A DNA stretch of 49,277 nucleotides from Methanocorpusculum sp. UBA424 (GTDB taxonomy: Archaea > Halobacteriota > Methanomicrobia > Methanomicrobiales > Methanocorpusculaceae), in assembly GCA_002498375.1 (NCBI GenBank), contig DAHC01000008.1, positions 85,375-134,651 of the forward strand, given 5' to 3'. The notes beneath the pieces are model-generated. The model had not been told where the DNA came from. It saw only the letters and a list, made by a program, of their open reading frames with translations, and did not search any database. The translations under genes and the position numbers were made by a program. Below, piece by piece: positions 39,757-47,925 of this stretch (position 1 is the stretch's first letter; each line of letters starts with the position of its first letter).

Positions 39757-40019
39757 CGGAATTCCCAAAAAATAAGGACGATACAACCTTAAACCGGGCA
39801 GAGCTCATTAGATTTTTATCTGATGCGGTAAAATTCTGCCACGGAAAAGCCACGGTAGGACGACTGCAGGCGGCAGAATCAGATAGCACACGGTTATCCT
39901 ACATGCGGGCCCTTGCTCAGATGAGCACCCCGCTATTAGCCGCCTTGAGAGATAACGATTTAGAAGCGATAAATAAACGGTTGGACGAGATAGAAGCACG
40001 GCAGGGAGGTAAAGAATGA
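39744..40019 (+). CDS. Unknown 91-residue protein of the element
   Basis: A soluble helical protein (MRQITEFPKNKDDTTLNRAE...) with a C-terminal helix of coiled-coil character (LLAALRDNDLEAINKRLDEI). It overlaps both neighbours (13 bases and 4 bases). No family is recognised. Confidence 0.65.
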   Translation: MRQITEFPKNKDDTTLNRAELIRFLSDAVKFCHGKATVGRLQAAESDSTRLSYMRALAQMSTPLLAALRDNDLEAINKRLDEIEARQGGKE

Positions 40020-40291
40020 GACCGACACTCTCAGATATTCAGCGGAGGATTGACGCTATTACCGCTTCATCTCAAACCCCTTTTATCGTGTTTGTGAAGG
40101 CGGTATTTGAAGGGGAAGAGGTAATAGACCGGGCCGTGTATGCTACCGTTGACGAGGCGTTAGGAGCCTTCAAAAGGGCACATAGAATAACTTCGGATAT
40201 GGGTAATAAATCCATTGTCTTTATTGATGATATCCCTGAAGATGAGGAAAGGGCCGGGTCCGGTATAGTGGGATATACATTAGAGAACTGA
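40016..40291 (+). CDS. Unknown 91-residue protein, last of the overlapping operon
   Basis: A mixed alpha/beta protein (MRPTLSDIQRRIDAITASSQ...; FVKAVFEGEEVIDRAVYATV) starting with ATGA overlap. The alternating strand-helix pattern suggests a small folded domain, but I cannot name a family. After it comes a 100-base gap with a new promoter. Confidence 0.65.
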   Translation: MRPTLSDIQRRIDAITASSQTPFIVFVKAVFEGEEVIDRAVYATVDEALGAFKRAHRITSDMGNKSIVFIDDIPEDEERAGSGIVGYTLEN

Positions 40292-40394
40292 AATCAGAGA
40301 GGGTAAGAACAGACCTATATTTTTCTATTCATAGACTGATTTTAAGGTAGATTCGAACATTGCTTTTATCGTCTTTAACCCCACATATACGCAT

Positions 40395-41234
40395 ATGAAG
40401 AAAATTCAAATTCTATTGATCTGTGTTATTCTTACATCTGTGATTTTTATCGCAGGGTGTACATCAAACAATACCTATAAAGATGATCCCTTTGTAGGGA
40501 CTTGGGTTTGGCATAATTCTGATGATCTATATATGATTGTTGAGGTAAACAGTGATGGGACATCTACTACTTCTGCTCTTATTGCTGGAGAATATTACCT
40601 GCATGAAGATCCGTGGAATCACATATCCAATAATACGTATGGAGTGGGTATAACCAATCCCTTCTATGTAACCATAGCAAGCAATGGAACAACTCTCATA
40701 GCAGATGATACGCCAACTCTTGTTTTTGTAAAAGATGATGATTATGTTATACCCACCCCACCATCTACGATAATTAATCCCACACCAATTCACACTCCCA
40801 CACCAACTCACACTGCAACTCCCACCCCTACTGTTTCAGTGAGTGATATTCAATTTACTATCAAAGCATTGGAGGTAATCAAAGGTCAGACCGCGGCAGA
40901 TATCCTCCTGGCAGAAAATAGGTTTAATGATGTCCCAGGTGATGGTCAGACCGCATATCTTGTTAAAGTCCAGATAACCTTGAATTCGCTAGGACAGTAT
41001 GAATCCAAGGGTTATACTCTTGTTACACCATCATCCGATGTTATATTATATACCAATGGTGTTGGTTATGATAGTGAATCCGCAGTAATGCCAGATCAAT
41101 ATCCTAGAGCAGAGCAGGTGCGTCTCACAACGGGTGCAACTATGTCAGGATGGTTATACTTCATTGTTCCTACTGGACGTGCAACTATTGATATGAACGG
41201 GTATCATACAACATCTAATATTGTATCACTATAA
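40395..41234 (+). CDS. Lipoprotein with Thr/Pro-rich linker and DUF4352-like domain
   Basis: A 279-residue secreted lipoprotein: signal helix with lipobox FIAGC (Cys22), a small beta-rich domain (about residues 30-115, FVGTWVWHNSDDLYMIVEVN), a Pro/Thr-rich linker (about 122-146, many TPT repeats) and a C-terminal immunoglobulin-like domain (about 148-279) of the DUF4352 type (FTIKALEVIKGQTAADILLA...AYLVKVQITL). It is a surface protein carried by the element. A TATA-like ACATATACGCATATG lies just before the ATG, suggesting a short leader. Confidence 0.82.
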   Translation: MKKIQILLICVILTSVIFIAGCTSNNTYKDDPFVGTWVWHNSDDLYMIVEVNSDGTSTTSALIAGEYYLHEDPWNHISNNTYGVGITNPFYVTIASNGTTLIADDTPTLVFVKDDDYVIPTPPSTIINPTPIHTPTPTHTATPTPTVSVSDIQFTIKALEVIKGQTAADILLAENRFNDVPGDGQTAYLVKVQITLNSLGQYESKGYTLVTPSSDVILYTNGVGYDSESAVMPDQYPRAEQVRLTTGATMSGWLYFIVPTGRATIDMNGYHTTSNIVSL

Positions 41235-41774
41235 CCACCTTTTTTCAAAGCATTCCGAAATACGGATGATACACAAGCGTTTAACGGTCTTTTGAGCGTG
41301 TTATATTACAGAGGTGTTAAACACCTTACCCCTTGATAGAGGGCCCTTTAGCGGTATGCTGTGAAGGTCTGTGTTCTTCTCATCCCCTCTCATGGATGGT
41401 TAATTTAAATCTTGCAGGATCGACTAAGGGGACCCGGAGGCGCGGGTAAGTTTGAGAAGGCGGCCGGGACCAATATCATAGGTTTGAAACACGAGTAACC
41501 AACCGGCAGGCAGAACACACACTGCCGCACATATCTTTTTTCATGATTAGAACTGATATAAGCCCCCGTTATTCAATTAAAGCGGGCGCACGTCTCTAAG
41601 GGTCTATTTTGACCCTCATAGAACGATTTTAAGACACTTTGACAGGGCGGGTAAGGTGTTTACACCTCTGGAAAAGACCCTTTCTTAAAGAACGTTAGAT
41701 GCGGCAAAAGAATATATAGAATCACTCTCAAACAAGAGCATTAAGGAAACAAGGGCGCTAAACGTCGAAAATAG
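41235..41774. other. Non-coding right end of the element with long-range inverted repeat
   Basis: No gene is visible in these 540 bases. GAGGTGTTAAACACCTTACC (41311-41330, plus C) is inverted at 41649-41668 with one base missing, so the two ends could pair over 320 bases. The left arm is also a hairpin by itself (GGTGTTAAACACC). Another local hairpin is GGGTC/GACCC near 41600. The region may hold a second origin element, a structured RNA or a recombination site. Confidence 0.5.
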
Positions 41775-41787
41775 AGGGCCAAGGCCG
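41775..41787. repeat. attR of the element (3' end of tRNA-His)
   Basis: Direct copy of the 13-bp sequence at 34415. Here it is part of the functional tRNA-His gene, as expected when an integrating element restores the tRNA it inserts into. Confidence 0.8.
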
Positions 41788-41850
41788 GGGGTCGAACCCG
41801 GGTCTAAGGATCCACAATCCTAAAGGATGTCCAGCTACCCTACCTTAGCC
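41777..41850 (-). tRNA. tRNA-His (anticodon GTG)
   Basis: On the minus strand, G-1 precedes acceptor GCTAAGG, which pairs with CCTTGGC; the discriminator C opposes G-1, the histidine identity feature. The anticodon loop TTGTGGA carries GTG and the T arm is CCGGG-TTCGACC-CCCGG. The D stem is short (3 bp) and the first anticodon-stem pair is U-U. CCA is not encoded. The element's attR lies in its 3' end. Confidence 0.92.
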
Positions 41851-42036
41851 TGATCTCTGCCTGCGCCGATACGGCCCAAACACTCTATTAGATATGGTGT
41901 TTAGAGATATTAACATATCTTTTCTCTGTCACGGAATTTTTCTCTGTCCCCTTTATATTAATAATCCTGCACTGCCAATAGATAATCACTATTTATCTCT
42001 GTATGGTCAGTCATCGGAGAATGGGGATTCAATATC

Positions 42037-43806
42037 ATGGAAGAACACATCAGAACTCCCATCGTCTGCGTTTTGGGGCACGTAGATCATGGAAAAACAT
42101 CGCTCCTCGATCGTATTCGCGGGTCGAAAGTTGTTGCAGGCGAAGCAGGAGCGATCACTCAGCACATCGGCGCTACTCTCATCCCGTTTGACTCTATTGC
42201 AACAATGGGCGGTGATCTGGGCAGGCTCAAAACCTCGGTCCCGGGACTGCTGTTTATCGACACGCCCGGCCATCATGCATTCACCACGCTTCGTGCCCGG
42301 GGCGGGGCACTCGCAGACATCGCGATTTTGGTTGTCGACGTGAATGAAGGGTTCAAACAGCAGACGATCGAAGCGCTTCAGATTCTTCGGACCTGTAAAA
42401 CGCCGTTTGTTATCGCAGCAACCAAACTCGACAAGATTCCCGGCTGGCGTCCGACCCCGAATGCTTCGTTTCAGGCTGCATACAAAAATCAGAGCGAACG
42501 TGTCCAGACCGAGTGCGAGACCAGGGTGTATGAACTTGTCGGCAAACTCTCGGACATGGGATTCAACTCCGAGAGATTTGACAGAGTCAGTGATTTCCAG
42601 CGTAATCTCGTCATCGTTCCGGTGAGCAGCATGACGGGTGAAGGGGTCGGCGATCTTTTGATGATCATGATCGGACTCGCCCAGCGGTATCTCACCGAAG
42701 GACTCAAAACGACCACGTCGGGCCCTGGTGTCGGGACCGTCCTTGAGGTCAAGGAGGAGAAAGGTCTTGGAACGACGCTCGACGTCATTTTGTATGACGG
42801 TATCATCAGTGTGGGTGATGAGGTCGGTATCGCCGGCAGCGAAGGTGCGCTCTCGACCAAAGTCCGCGCTCTCCTCCAGCCCCGTCCCATGAAGGAGATC
42901 CTGATCGAGGATCGGTTTATGCGGGTCAAATCCGTCGTGGCGGCGGCTGGTGTGAAAATTTCCGCGCCGAATCTGGAATCTATCGTTGCGGGTTCGCCTA
43001 TCCGCGTGATACGCGGCGATCATGACGAGGTTCTGGCAAAAATCAACGAGGAGATGCAGGAGATCAACATCAAACTCTCCGATGTGGGAGTCAGCGTCCG
43101 GGCCGACACGATCGGTGCACTGGAGGCCCTATCCAATGAACTTGACGCGAAAAACATCCCGATCATGCGTGCGAGCGTAGGTCCCTTGTCCCGCCGGGAT
43201 CTGATCGACATCAGCGTGATCAAGGAGGATCTCTATAAATCCGCTCTCTGTTTTAACGTTCCTCTCCTTCCCGATGCCGAGGCAATGATTCGGGATGAAG
43301 AGGTGGATGTGAAGATCTTTTCCAACCGGGTCATCTACAAACTCATTGATGATTATCTGGAATGGCGCGAGGAAACGATCCGCGCCAAAGAGGCAAAACA
43401 GTTCGAGACGGTCGTTCTCCCGGCGAAGTTTTCCATCCTGCCGGGGTGTGTTTTCAGGATGAGCGGTCCGGCGGTTGTCGGCGTGCGCGTTTTGGGGGGG
43501 ACACTGCGCCCCAAGGTCAGTATTGCCACGCGTGAGGGAAAAATCGTCGGCGAGATCAAACAGATCAAGCTGAACAAAGAAGCCGTCACCGAAGCAAAAG
43601 AGGGCGCAGAGGTCGCCGTTTCGATAGACGGGGTCACTATCGGCAGACAGATCGATGTCGGAGAGACCCTTTATGTGGCGATTCCTGAGAGACATGTGAA
43701 GGTTTTGGAGACGGAAATGCTCTCGCATTTAAATGCTGGAACCGTCGAAGCACTGGATGAGTACACCGGCATCTTCCGGAAAACACAGCCTTTCTGGGGC
43801 AAGTAG
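42037..43806 (+). CDS. infB: Translation initiation factor aIF5B (IF-2 homolog)
   Basis: aIF5B is a GTPase that promotes ribosomal subunit joining. The 589-residue protein has G1 GHVDHGKTS (residues 14-22), DTPGHHAFTTLRARG (G3), ATKLDKIPGW (G4-type), then domain II, the alpha/beta/alpha domain III (GVSVRADTIGALEALSNELD) and domain IV (FSILPGCVFRMSGPAVVGVRV). No intein is present, although archaeal aIF5B genes sometimes carry one. A TATA-like CTTTATATTA lies near 41950. It is followed by rps6e, as in many archaea. Confidence 0.97.
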   Translation: MEEHIRTPIVCVLGHVDHGKTSLLDRIRGSKVVAGEAGAITQHIGATLIPFDSIATMGGDLGRLKTSVPGLLFIDTPGHHAFTTLRARGGALADIAILVVDVNEGFKQQTIEALQILRTCKTPFVIAATKLDKIPGWRPTPNASFQAAYKNQSERVQTECETRVYELVGKLSDMGFNSERFDRVSDFQRNLVIVPVSSMTGEGVGDLLMIMIGLAQRYLTEGLKTTTSGPGVGTVLEVKEEKGLGTTLDVILYDGIISVGDEVGIAGSEGALSTKVRALLQPRPMKEILIEDRFMRVKSVVAAAGVKISAPNLESIVAGSPIRVIRGDHDEVLAKINEEMQEINIKLSDVGVSVRADTIGALEALSNELDAKNIPIMRASVGPLSRRDLIDISVIKEDLYKSALCFNVPLLPDAEAMIRDEEVDVKIFSNRVIYKLIDDYLEWREETIRAKEAKQFETVVLPAKFSILPGCVFRMSGPAVVGVRVLGGTLRPKVSIATREGKIVGEIKQIKLNKEAVTEAKEGAEVAVSIDGVTIGRQIDVGETLYVAIPERHVKVLETEMLSHLNAGTVEALDEYTGIFRKTQPFWGK

Positions 43807-43875
43807 TATAAATGTGGAGATACTAAATATATGGGTACTTCGGCATCATAGATATCGAGGAGATGTGTATATACA

Positions 43876-44265
43876 ATGGTAGACTTTAAGGTCGTACTGT
43901 CAGACCCGAAAACCGGTCTTTCGTACAAAATAGATGCAGCGGGTGCAGCAGCAGGTGCTCTTCTTGGAAAGAAGATCGGCACGGAAGTTGACGGCGCTCC
44001 GTTCGGCATGAGCGGCTATAAGATCACAATCACCGGCGGTTCCGACAAGACCGGCACTCCGGCACGCCCGGACCTTCCGGGTAACGGCAGAAGAGGTATT
44101 CTGCTCTCCGACGGATTCGGCTTCAATGCAACCCACAACGGCGAGAGAAGAAGAAAGAGCCAGCGCGGAAACGAGATCGCTGCTGACTTCGTTCAGGTTA
44201 ATGCAAAAATTACCGTTTACGGTGAAAAGCCGGTTACCGAGATTTTTGCTGCAGCAGCAGAATAA
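43876..44265 (+). CDS. rps6e: Small ribosomal subunit protein S6e
   Basis: The 129-residue protein matches archaeal S6e: VDFKVVLSDPKTGLSYKID, then GKKIGTEVDG, GYKITITGGSDKTGTPARPD, and GNGRRGILLSDGFGFN with the basic GERRRKSQRG. It lies 69 bases after aIF5B and probably shares its transcript. A T-rich stretch follows before the converging DUF2240 gene. Confidence 0.97.
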   Translation: MVDFKVVLSDPKTGLSYKIDAAGAAAGALLGKKIGTEVDGAPFGMSGYKITITGGSDKTGTPARPDLPGNGRRGILLSDGFGFNATHNGERRRKSQRGNEIAADFVQVNAKITVYGEKPVTEIFAAAAE

Positions 44266-44281
44266 ATCTCAATATCTTTTT

Positions 44282-44758
44282 TTATTCTTCGATTCTTTTG
44301 ATGAGATCGGCTTTGTATGGTCCGTAGGGGACGCGGTATTTTTTTGCGAGGAGTATGACGGCTGCCTCTGGCCCGATCAGATTGTCGAAATGTTTTCTGA
44401 TGCGTTCCATCTCGCCGGCGAGGTCTTTCTTTTCGATCTTCGCCGTTTCGGCGATAGTTCCTAAGAGTTTTTCAAGAGTATCGATCGTCTCACTTTCATC
44501 AATGACAAAGATCTCGTCTGTCGGGCGAAACCCGAGCGGGATTTTCACATCGCGGAGGTCGTCACGAAGCGCGTAGTCCCCTGTGTTCTCTTTTTTGATG
44601 AGTCCGGTTTTTTCCGCGACGGAGATCAGTTTTTTTGCTTTGTCCAGACTCATCCATTTTTTATCCTGGGTGTAGTAGAAGATCAGATCGACCTGACGGA
44701 GATGATCGGCATTTCTGTGTCGGAAAGGGGCGGCGACCGCGGTCTCGCGTTCGCTCAT
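44282..44758 (-). CDS. DUF2240-family protein
   Basis: A 158-residue soluble protein of an archaeal family of unknown role. A winged-helix-like N-terminal part (HLRQVDLIFYYTQDKKWMSL, then KKLISVAEKTGLIKKE) is followed by a helical part with a coiled segment. Its ATG overlaps the stop codon of the preceding gene (ATGA), so the two are co-translated. The family name is from memory and should be confirmed by profile search. Confidence 0.75.
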   Translation of the reverse strand: MSERETAVAAPFRHRNADHLRQVDLIFYYTQDKKWMSLDKAKKLISVAEKTGLIKKENTGDYALRDDLRDVKIPLGFRPTDEIFVIDESETIDTLEKLLGTIAETAKIEKKDLAGEMERIRKHFDNLIGPEAAVILLAKKYRVPYGPYKADLIKRIEE

Positions 44759-45201
44759 GCAAAAAGCTCCTGAATCATCTGTTTCATTTCAAGGGAGGAG
44801 ATGCCGGGTATCGCCGGGGATTTTGTTACGTAGACTTCCGTGAACGGTCCTTTGTCGATTCCTTTCACGAGGAATTTCTGTTCGTTCATGGGGACACTGC
44901 CGCTGGATTTGAGGATCGTGTCGGTGAGGATTATCTGGATATCGGCCTCGTCGGTAACGTCCTCGAGATGTGAGGTTTTACGGATTCGTTCGAACCCGAG
45001 CCGGTCGTGGGCAATCGAAACGGCGATCTCCCGTTTCACCGGCCCGGCCGGCGTTCGGAAATTGTCCTGCCGGTCGGCGAGTTTCGTCATTCCCTGCAGG
45101 TATACGGAAAAGGGCTGGTAAATATCAAACATCAGATCGCAGGTATGGGGGAAGAGATATGATACGCGTCGCATACCAGAGTATTCGTTATCCGAATACA
45201 T
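44755..45201 (-). CDS. Conserved unknown protein, coupled to DUF2240 gene
   Basis: I do not recognise this protein of 148 residues (139 if the internal ATG at MRRVSYLFP is used). It is soluble and beta-rich, with a C-terminal helical segment (SSLEMKQMIQELFA). Some features (FRTPAGPVKREIAVSIAHD) might form a small globular domain. It overlaps the DUF2240 gene by four bases and lies just after S8e on the same strand. Confidence 0.7.
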   Translation of the reverse strand: MYSDNEYSGMRRVSYLFPHTCDLMFDIYQPFSVYLQGMTKLADRQDNFRTPAGPVKREIAVSIAHDRLGFERIRKTSHLEDVTDEADIQIILTDTILKSSGSVPMNEQKFLVKGIDKGPFTEVYVTKSPAIPGISSLEMKQMIQELFA

Positions 45202-45234
45202 GAAGCTGTCTTAAAGAAAAGAAAAAATATATTT

Positions 45235-45612
45235 TTATTCGATCAGGACTGCGTTGATAACGCCATCCTGACCCGGGCGGCTGACGATCTGTGCTTTACC
45301 AAGTTCGGTCGTGATGATTGCTCCCTTGGTCATGAGGTTACGGCGGACGTAGTTCGGGTTTGCTGCATTTTCTGCAACTGCGTTGATCTTAACCTTCTGA
45401 ACTTTTCCGGTCTTCTTGTCGCTGACGTTTGCAAACTCGCAGCGGAGTGCGCGGACTTTGGTGTTTCCACCGGTTACGCGGATGGTCTTTACGCGGGTGA
45501 TCCCAATGATAGTATCTGCCGGGGATCTGCCGATCTCGAACCGTTTCTTTCCGCGGGATGCGTGATAGCGACCGCCGGTCGCTTTTCTTACTGATTTACC
45601 TTGCCAAAGCAT
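45235..45612 (-). CDS. rps8e: Small ribosomal subunit protein S8e
   Basis: The 125-residue protein has the S8e pattern: WQGKSVRKATGGRYHASRGK at the N terminus, GNTKVRALRCEFANV in the middle and NYVRRNLMTKGAIITTELGK near the end. Length matches archaeal S8e, which lacks the eukaryotic extension. A hairpin lies in its short leader (45651-45667). Confidence 0.97.
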   Translation of the reverse strand: MLWQGKSVRKATGGRYHASRGKKRFEIGRSPADTIIGITRVKTIRVTGGNTKVRALRCEFANVSDKKTGKVQKVKINAVAENAANPNYVRRNLMTKGAIITTELGKAQIVSRPGQDGVINAVLIE

Positions 45613-45650
45613 TTTGTTTAATATCTCCTAAATTTGTATCTCTGATTAAC

Positions 45651-45667
45651 GTCCGGGTATCCCGGAC
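45651..45667 (-). promoter_or_regulatory. Hairpin in the rps8e leader
   Basis: GTCCGGG pairs with CCCGGAC around loop TAT, 39 bases before the S8e start codon. A TATA-like ACATATAGG lies about 25 bases further upstream, so the hairpin would be at the very 5' end of the mRNA. It could instead be the terminator of hypB. Confidence 0.4.
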
Positions 45668-45721
45668 ACCAGTCTTTTCCAGAGTCCTATATGTGTTGGT
45701 TCTACCGATATTTAAATTCGT

Positions 45722-46369
45722 TTAGGCAAGGAGGGCGTCGGCGATCTCTTTGACCCCTTCACCTTTCTTCAGGTTGGTCTTGATGATGAGCATCTCCGGA
45801 TTGTAGCGTTTGATATCCTGAATCATTCTCTCAACATTGCAGCCGACTGCTTCTGCCAAATCGACTTTGTTTATGATGGCGATCTGACAGTCCCGAAACA
45901 TCATCGGGTGTTTGTTTACTACATCGTCGCCTTCGGTGGTCGAGATGACGACGATCCGTTTCTCCGCGCCGAGTTTGAAGTCGGTCGGGCAGACCATGTT
46001 TCCAACATTTTCGATGAAGACGATGTCGACGTCGTCAAGGTCCATGTGGTCGAGGGCGTGGTGGACGAGGTGGGCATCCAGATGGCATTCCTTGCCGGTA
46101 TTTGCGTTGAATGCGATGATGCCGGTTTTGATGATCCGCTGGAAATCATCATCGCCGTAGACGTCTCCGGCGATAGCGGCCGTGACTTTTCCCCGGGATT
46201 TGAGTTCCGGAACGAGCTTTTCGATTAATGAGGTCTTTCCTGATCCGATCGCTCCAAGGAGATCGAATGCCCGAACGTTGTGGGCTTTGAAGTGCTCCGC
46301 ATTGTGCTCTGCCAGACGGTTGTTTGCGCCGTATATTTCGGCTTCCATGTGAACATCCACGTGATGCAT
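45722..46369 (-). CDS. hypB: Hydrogenase nickel incorporation GTPase HypB
   Basis: HypB is the GTPase that, with HypA, delivers nickel to [NiFe]-hydrogenases. The 215-residue protein has Walker A GAIGSGKTS (residues 39-47), the G-domain metal site ECHLDAHLVHHALD, DIVFIENVGN and NKVDLAEAVG. The N-terminal poly-His or Cys-rich nickel-store of some bacterial HypB proteins is missing, as in other archaea. No hypA is adjacent in this window. Confidence 0.95.
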   Translation of the reverse strand: MHHVDVHMEAEIYGANNRLAEHNAEHFKAHNVRAFDLLGAIGSGKTSLIEKLVPELKSRGKVTAAIAGDVYGDDDFQRIIKTGIIAFNANTGKECHLDAHLVHHALDHMDLDDVDIVFIENVGNMVCPTDFKLGAEKRIVVISTTEGDDVVNKHPMMFRDCQIAIINKVDLAEAVGCNVERMIQDIKRYNPEMLIIKTNLKKGEGVKEIADALLA

Positions 46370-46447
46370 ACAATACTATTGTGGTTTTTCATGTTTATAG
46401 ATACGCATATATTGTCGAGTGTGAGCGAGTCACACGATATTTGAATT

Positions 46448-46538
46448 TAGTATGTGATTCTAAAACCCCGCGGTTGGTATACGTGTCCGAGCAATCTCTC
46501 GGGCACGAAAGCCATTTTGGCTTTCACATCACATACTA
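46448..46538 (+). ncRNA. Candidate structured RNA (three-way junction) in the SRP19 leader
   Basis: TAGTATGTGAT (46448-46458) and ATCACATACTA (46528-46538) form a perfect 11-bp closing stem. Inside are CGTGTCCGAG/CTCGGGCACG (46482-46491 with 46498-46507, one G-U pair, 6-nt loop) and GAAAGCC/GGCTTTC (46507-46513 with 46519-46525, 5-nt loop). The stem ends seven bases before the SRP19 ATG. A TATA-like CATATATT near 46407 would place it in the leader. A further hairpin (46419-46424 with 46430-46435) precedes it. It could be a cis-acting leader or an independent small RNA; the family is unknown. Confidence 0.5.
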
Positions 46539-46544
46539 GTACTA

Positions 46545-46817
46545 ATGGCAATTCGTTTTCTTTACCCGTGCTATTTTGATGCCTCTCTGACCCGTGCCGG
46601 GGGTCGGCGTGTAGCAAAGAGTCTGGCTGTTTCCGCTCCGAATATGGCTATGCTCTCCCGCGCTGCAAAAGCATGCGGAGTCTCTGTTCTCGATGAAGAA
46701 CGCGATGCCCATCATCCGGCGCAGTGGTATAAGACCGGCGGACGTATTCGCGTGGAGTATGCCGGGTCCAAAGAGGATCTTCTGAAAAGCGTCGCCGGAA
46801 AACTCGGCGGGAAGTAA
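46545..46817 (+). CDS. srp19: Signal recognition particle protein SRP19
   Basis: SRP19 binds SRP RNA helices 6 and 8 and aids SRP54 assembly for protein export. The 90-residue protein has the archaeal pattern: RFLYPCYFDASLTRAGGRRV, the AHHPAQWYKTGGRIRVEY block and a basic C terminus. It starts seven bases after a strongly structured leader and is followed two bases later by the PHP gene. Confidence 0.93.
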   Translation: MAIRFLYPCYFDASLTRAGGRRVAKSLAVSAPNMAMLSRAAKACGVSVLDEERDAHHPAQWYKTGGRIRVEYAGSKEDLLKSVAGKLGGK

Positions 46818-46819
46818 GC

Positions 46820-47464
46820 ATGTACGATTTCCACTGTCATACAACGATGAGCGACGGCGAACTGATCCCGACCGAACTGATCCGCCGGATGGCAGTTGCC
46901 GGATATACGGAGATGGCGATCGCCGATCATACGGATTTCTCCAATGTGGAATTGATTATTTCGTCTCAGGAAAAAGTAAAGCGGTCCGCAGCATTGTATG
47001 GAGTAAGACTTTTTACCGGTGTCGAGATTACGCACGTACCTCCGGCCGAGATCGCCGATCTTGCGAAGTATGCCAGGTCTCTCGGTGCGGAAGTGGTGAT
47101 CGTTCACGGGGAAACGATCGCCGAGCCGGTAGCTCCCGGGACAAATCTGGCGGCTGTGACCTGTCCCGATGTGGATATTCTGGCTCACCCGGGAATGATC
47201 TCCGAGGAAGAGGCTTTGCTTGCAGCAAAGAACGGTGTGTTTCTGGAGATCACGTCAAGGAACGGACACAATAAGGCAAATGGCCACGTTCTTGCGTCTG
47301 CGCGTTGCGCGGGAGCCGGCGTTGTGGTCCAGTCGGACATTCACGGGCCGGATGATATAATTACCGAAAAAATGCGCGGGCTGGTCGCCCGGGGGGCAGG
47401 TATGAGCGAAGACGAGGCAGAAAAGGTTCTTTCTCTCACTTCCGCAGAGATCCTGTCCCTCTAA
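46820..47464 (+). CDS. PHP-domain phosphoesterase, histidinol-phosphatase-like
   Basis: A 214-residue metal-dependent phosphoesterase. The PHP metal-binding motifs are all visible: DFHCHTTMSDGE (near residue 3), IADHTD, GVEITHV, VIVHGET, ILAHPG and QSDIHGPDD. The protein is shorter than classical HisK and its substrate is unknown; relatives with archaeal SRP19 neighbours are annotated as histidinol-phosphatase-family proteins. It is two bases after SRP19 and thus in its operon. Confidence 0.9.
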   Translation: MYDFHCHTTMSDGELIPTELIRRMAVAGYTEMAIADHTDFSNVELIISSQEKVKRSAALYGVRLFTGVEITHVPPAEIADLAKYARSLGAEVVIVHGETIAEPVAPGTNLAAVTCPDVDILAHPGMISEEEALLAAKNGVFLEITSRNGHNKANGHVLASARCAGAGVVVQSDIHGPDDIITEKMRGLVARGAGMSEDEAEKVLSLTSAEILSL

Positions 47465-47592
47465 TTTATATTTTAGTATTGTGGGGAATGTATTTATAGT
47501 ACTTCTTACGCATTATATTATGCATAAATACTCTGTGGTTTGCATTCCACGGATTGCTTGACTCTCTATTTGTAGTCATCGAGGTTTGATTT

Positions 47593-47898
47593 GTGAAATT
47601 TGCAGGGAATGTTGTATCCCGTCTTGGGCGACGGTTGCTGATTGTTGAAAGTGATGCTGGTCAGCTTCCTCCGCTTTATACGGAGGTTGCAGATGAACAA
47701 AGCAGATCAGTTGGTAAAATTGTTGACCTCTACGGGAGCGTTTCAAGACCGTATCTGACTGTGTTATGCAGCACTGATTCGTCTGCCGGTGTGCATGCAG
47801 GAGACAAACTGTATGTCATCCCCGAAACCAGGCCGGAAAAATCCAGAAAAACTTCACCTCACAAATATGGCCGCGATATGCGTGCAAATCGGCGTTAA
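47593..47898 (+). CDS. gar1: H/ACA RNP component Gar1
   Basis: Gar1 belongs to the H/ACA ribonucleoprotein that guides pseudouridylation. The 101-residue protein starts at GTG and has the Gar1 beta-barrel pattern: GNVVSRLGRRLLIVESDAG, GKIVDLYGSVSRPYLTVLCS and a basic tail. It lies 28 bases before tfb, the common archaeal gene order. A TATA-like TATTTATAGT lies about 100 bases upstream. Confidence 0.9.
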   Translation: MKFAGNVVSRLGRRLLIVESDAGQLPPLYTEVADEQSRSVGKIVDLYGSVSRPYLTVLCSTDSSAGVHAGDKLYVIPETRPEKSRKTSPHKYGRDMRANRR

Positions 47899-47925
47899 TC
47901 CGTAGATTAAAAGGATCTTATAATC

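Larger units (their letters stand above)
34415..41787. mobile_element. Integrated plasmid-like element in tRNA-His (about 7.4 kb)
   Basis: The element is bounded by 13-bp direct repeats whose right copy completes the tRNA-His gene. It carries a tyrosine integrase next to attL, a zinc-knuckle protein, a ribbon-helix-helix protein, a P-loop replication-type protein, an iteron cluster, a run of small overlapping genes, a lipoprotein and a 540-base non-coding end. Codon use is richer in A/T-ending and AGA/AGG/ATA codons than in the flanking housekeeping genes, which supports foreign origin. There are no capsid, terminase or conjugation genes, so plasmid-like is the best description. Confidence 0.85.

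Noticed and set aside
42007..43023. 338-codon minus-strand frame opposite aIF5B
   Set aside because: Antisense shadow of a strongly conserved gene, with an Arg/Asp-rich composition typical of such shadows.
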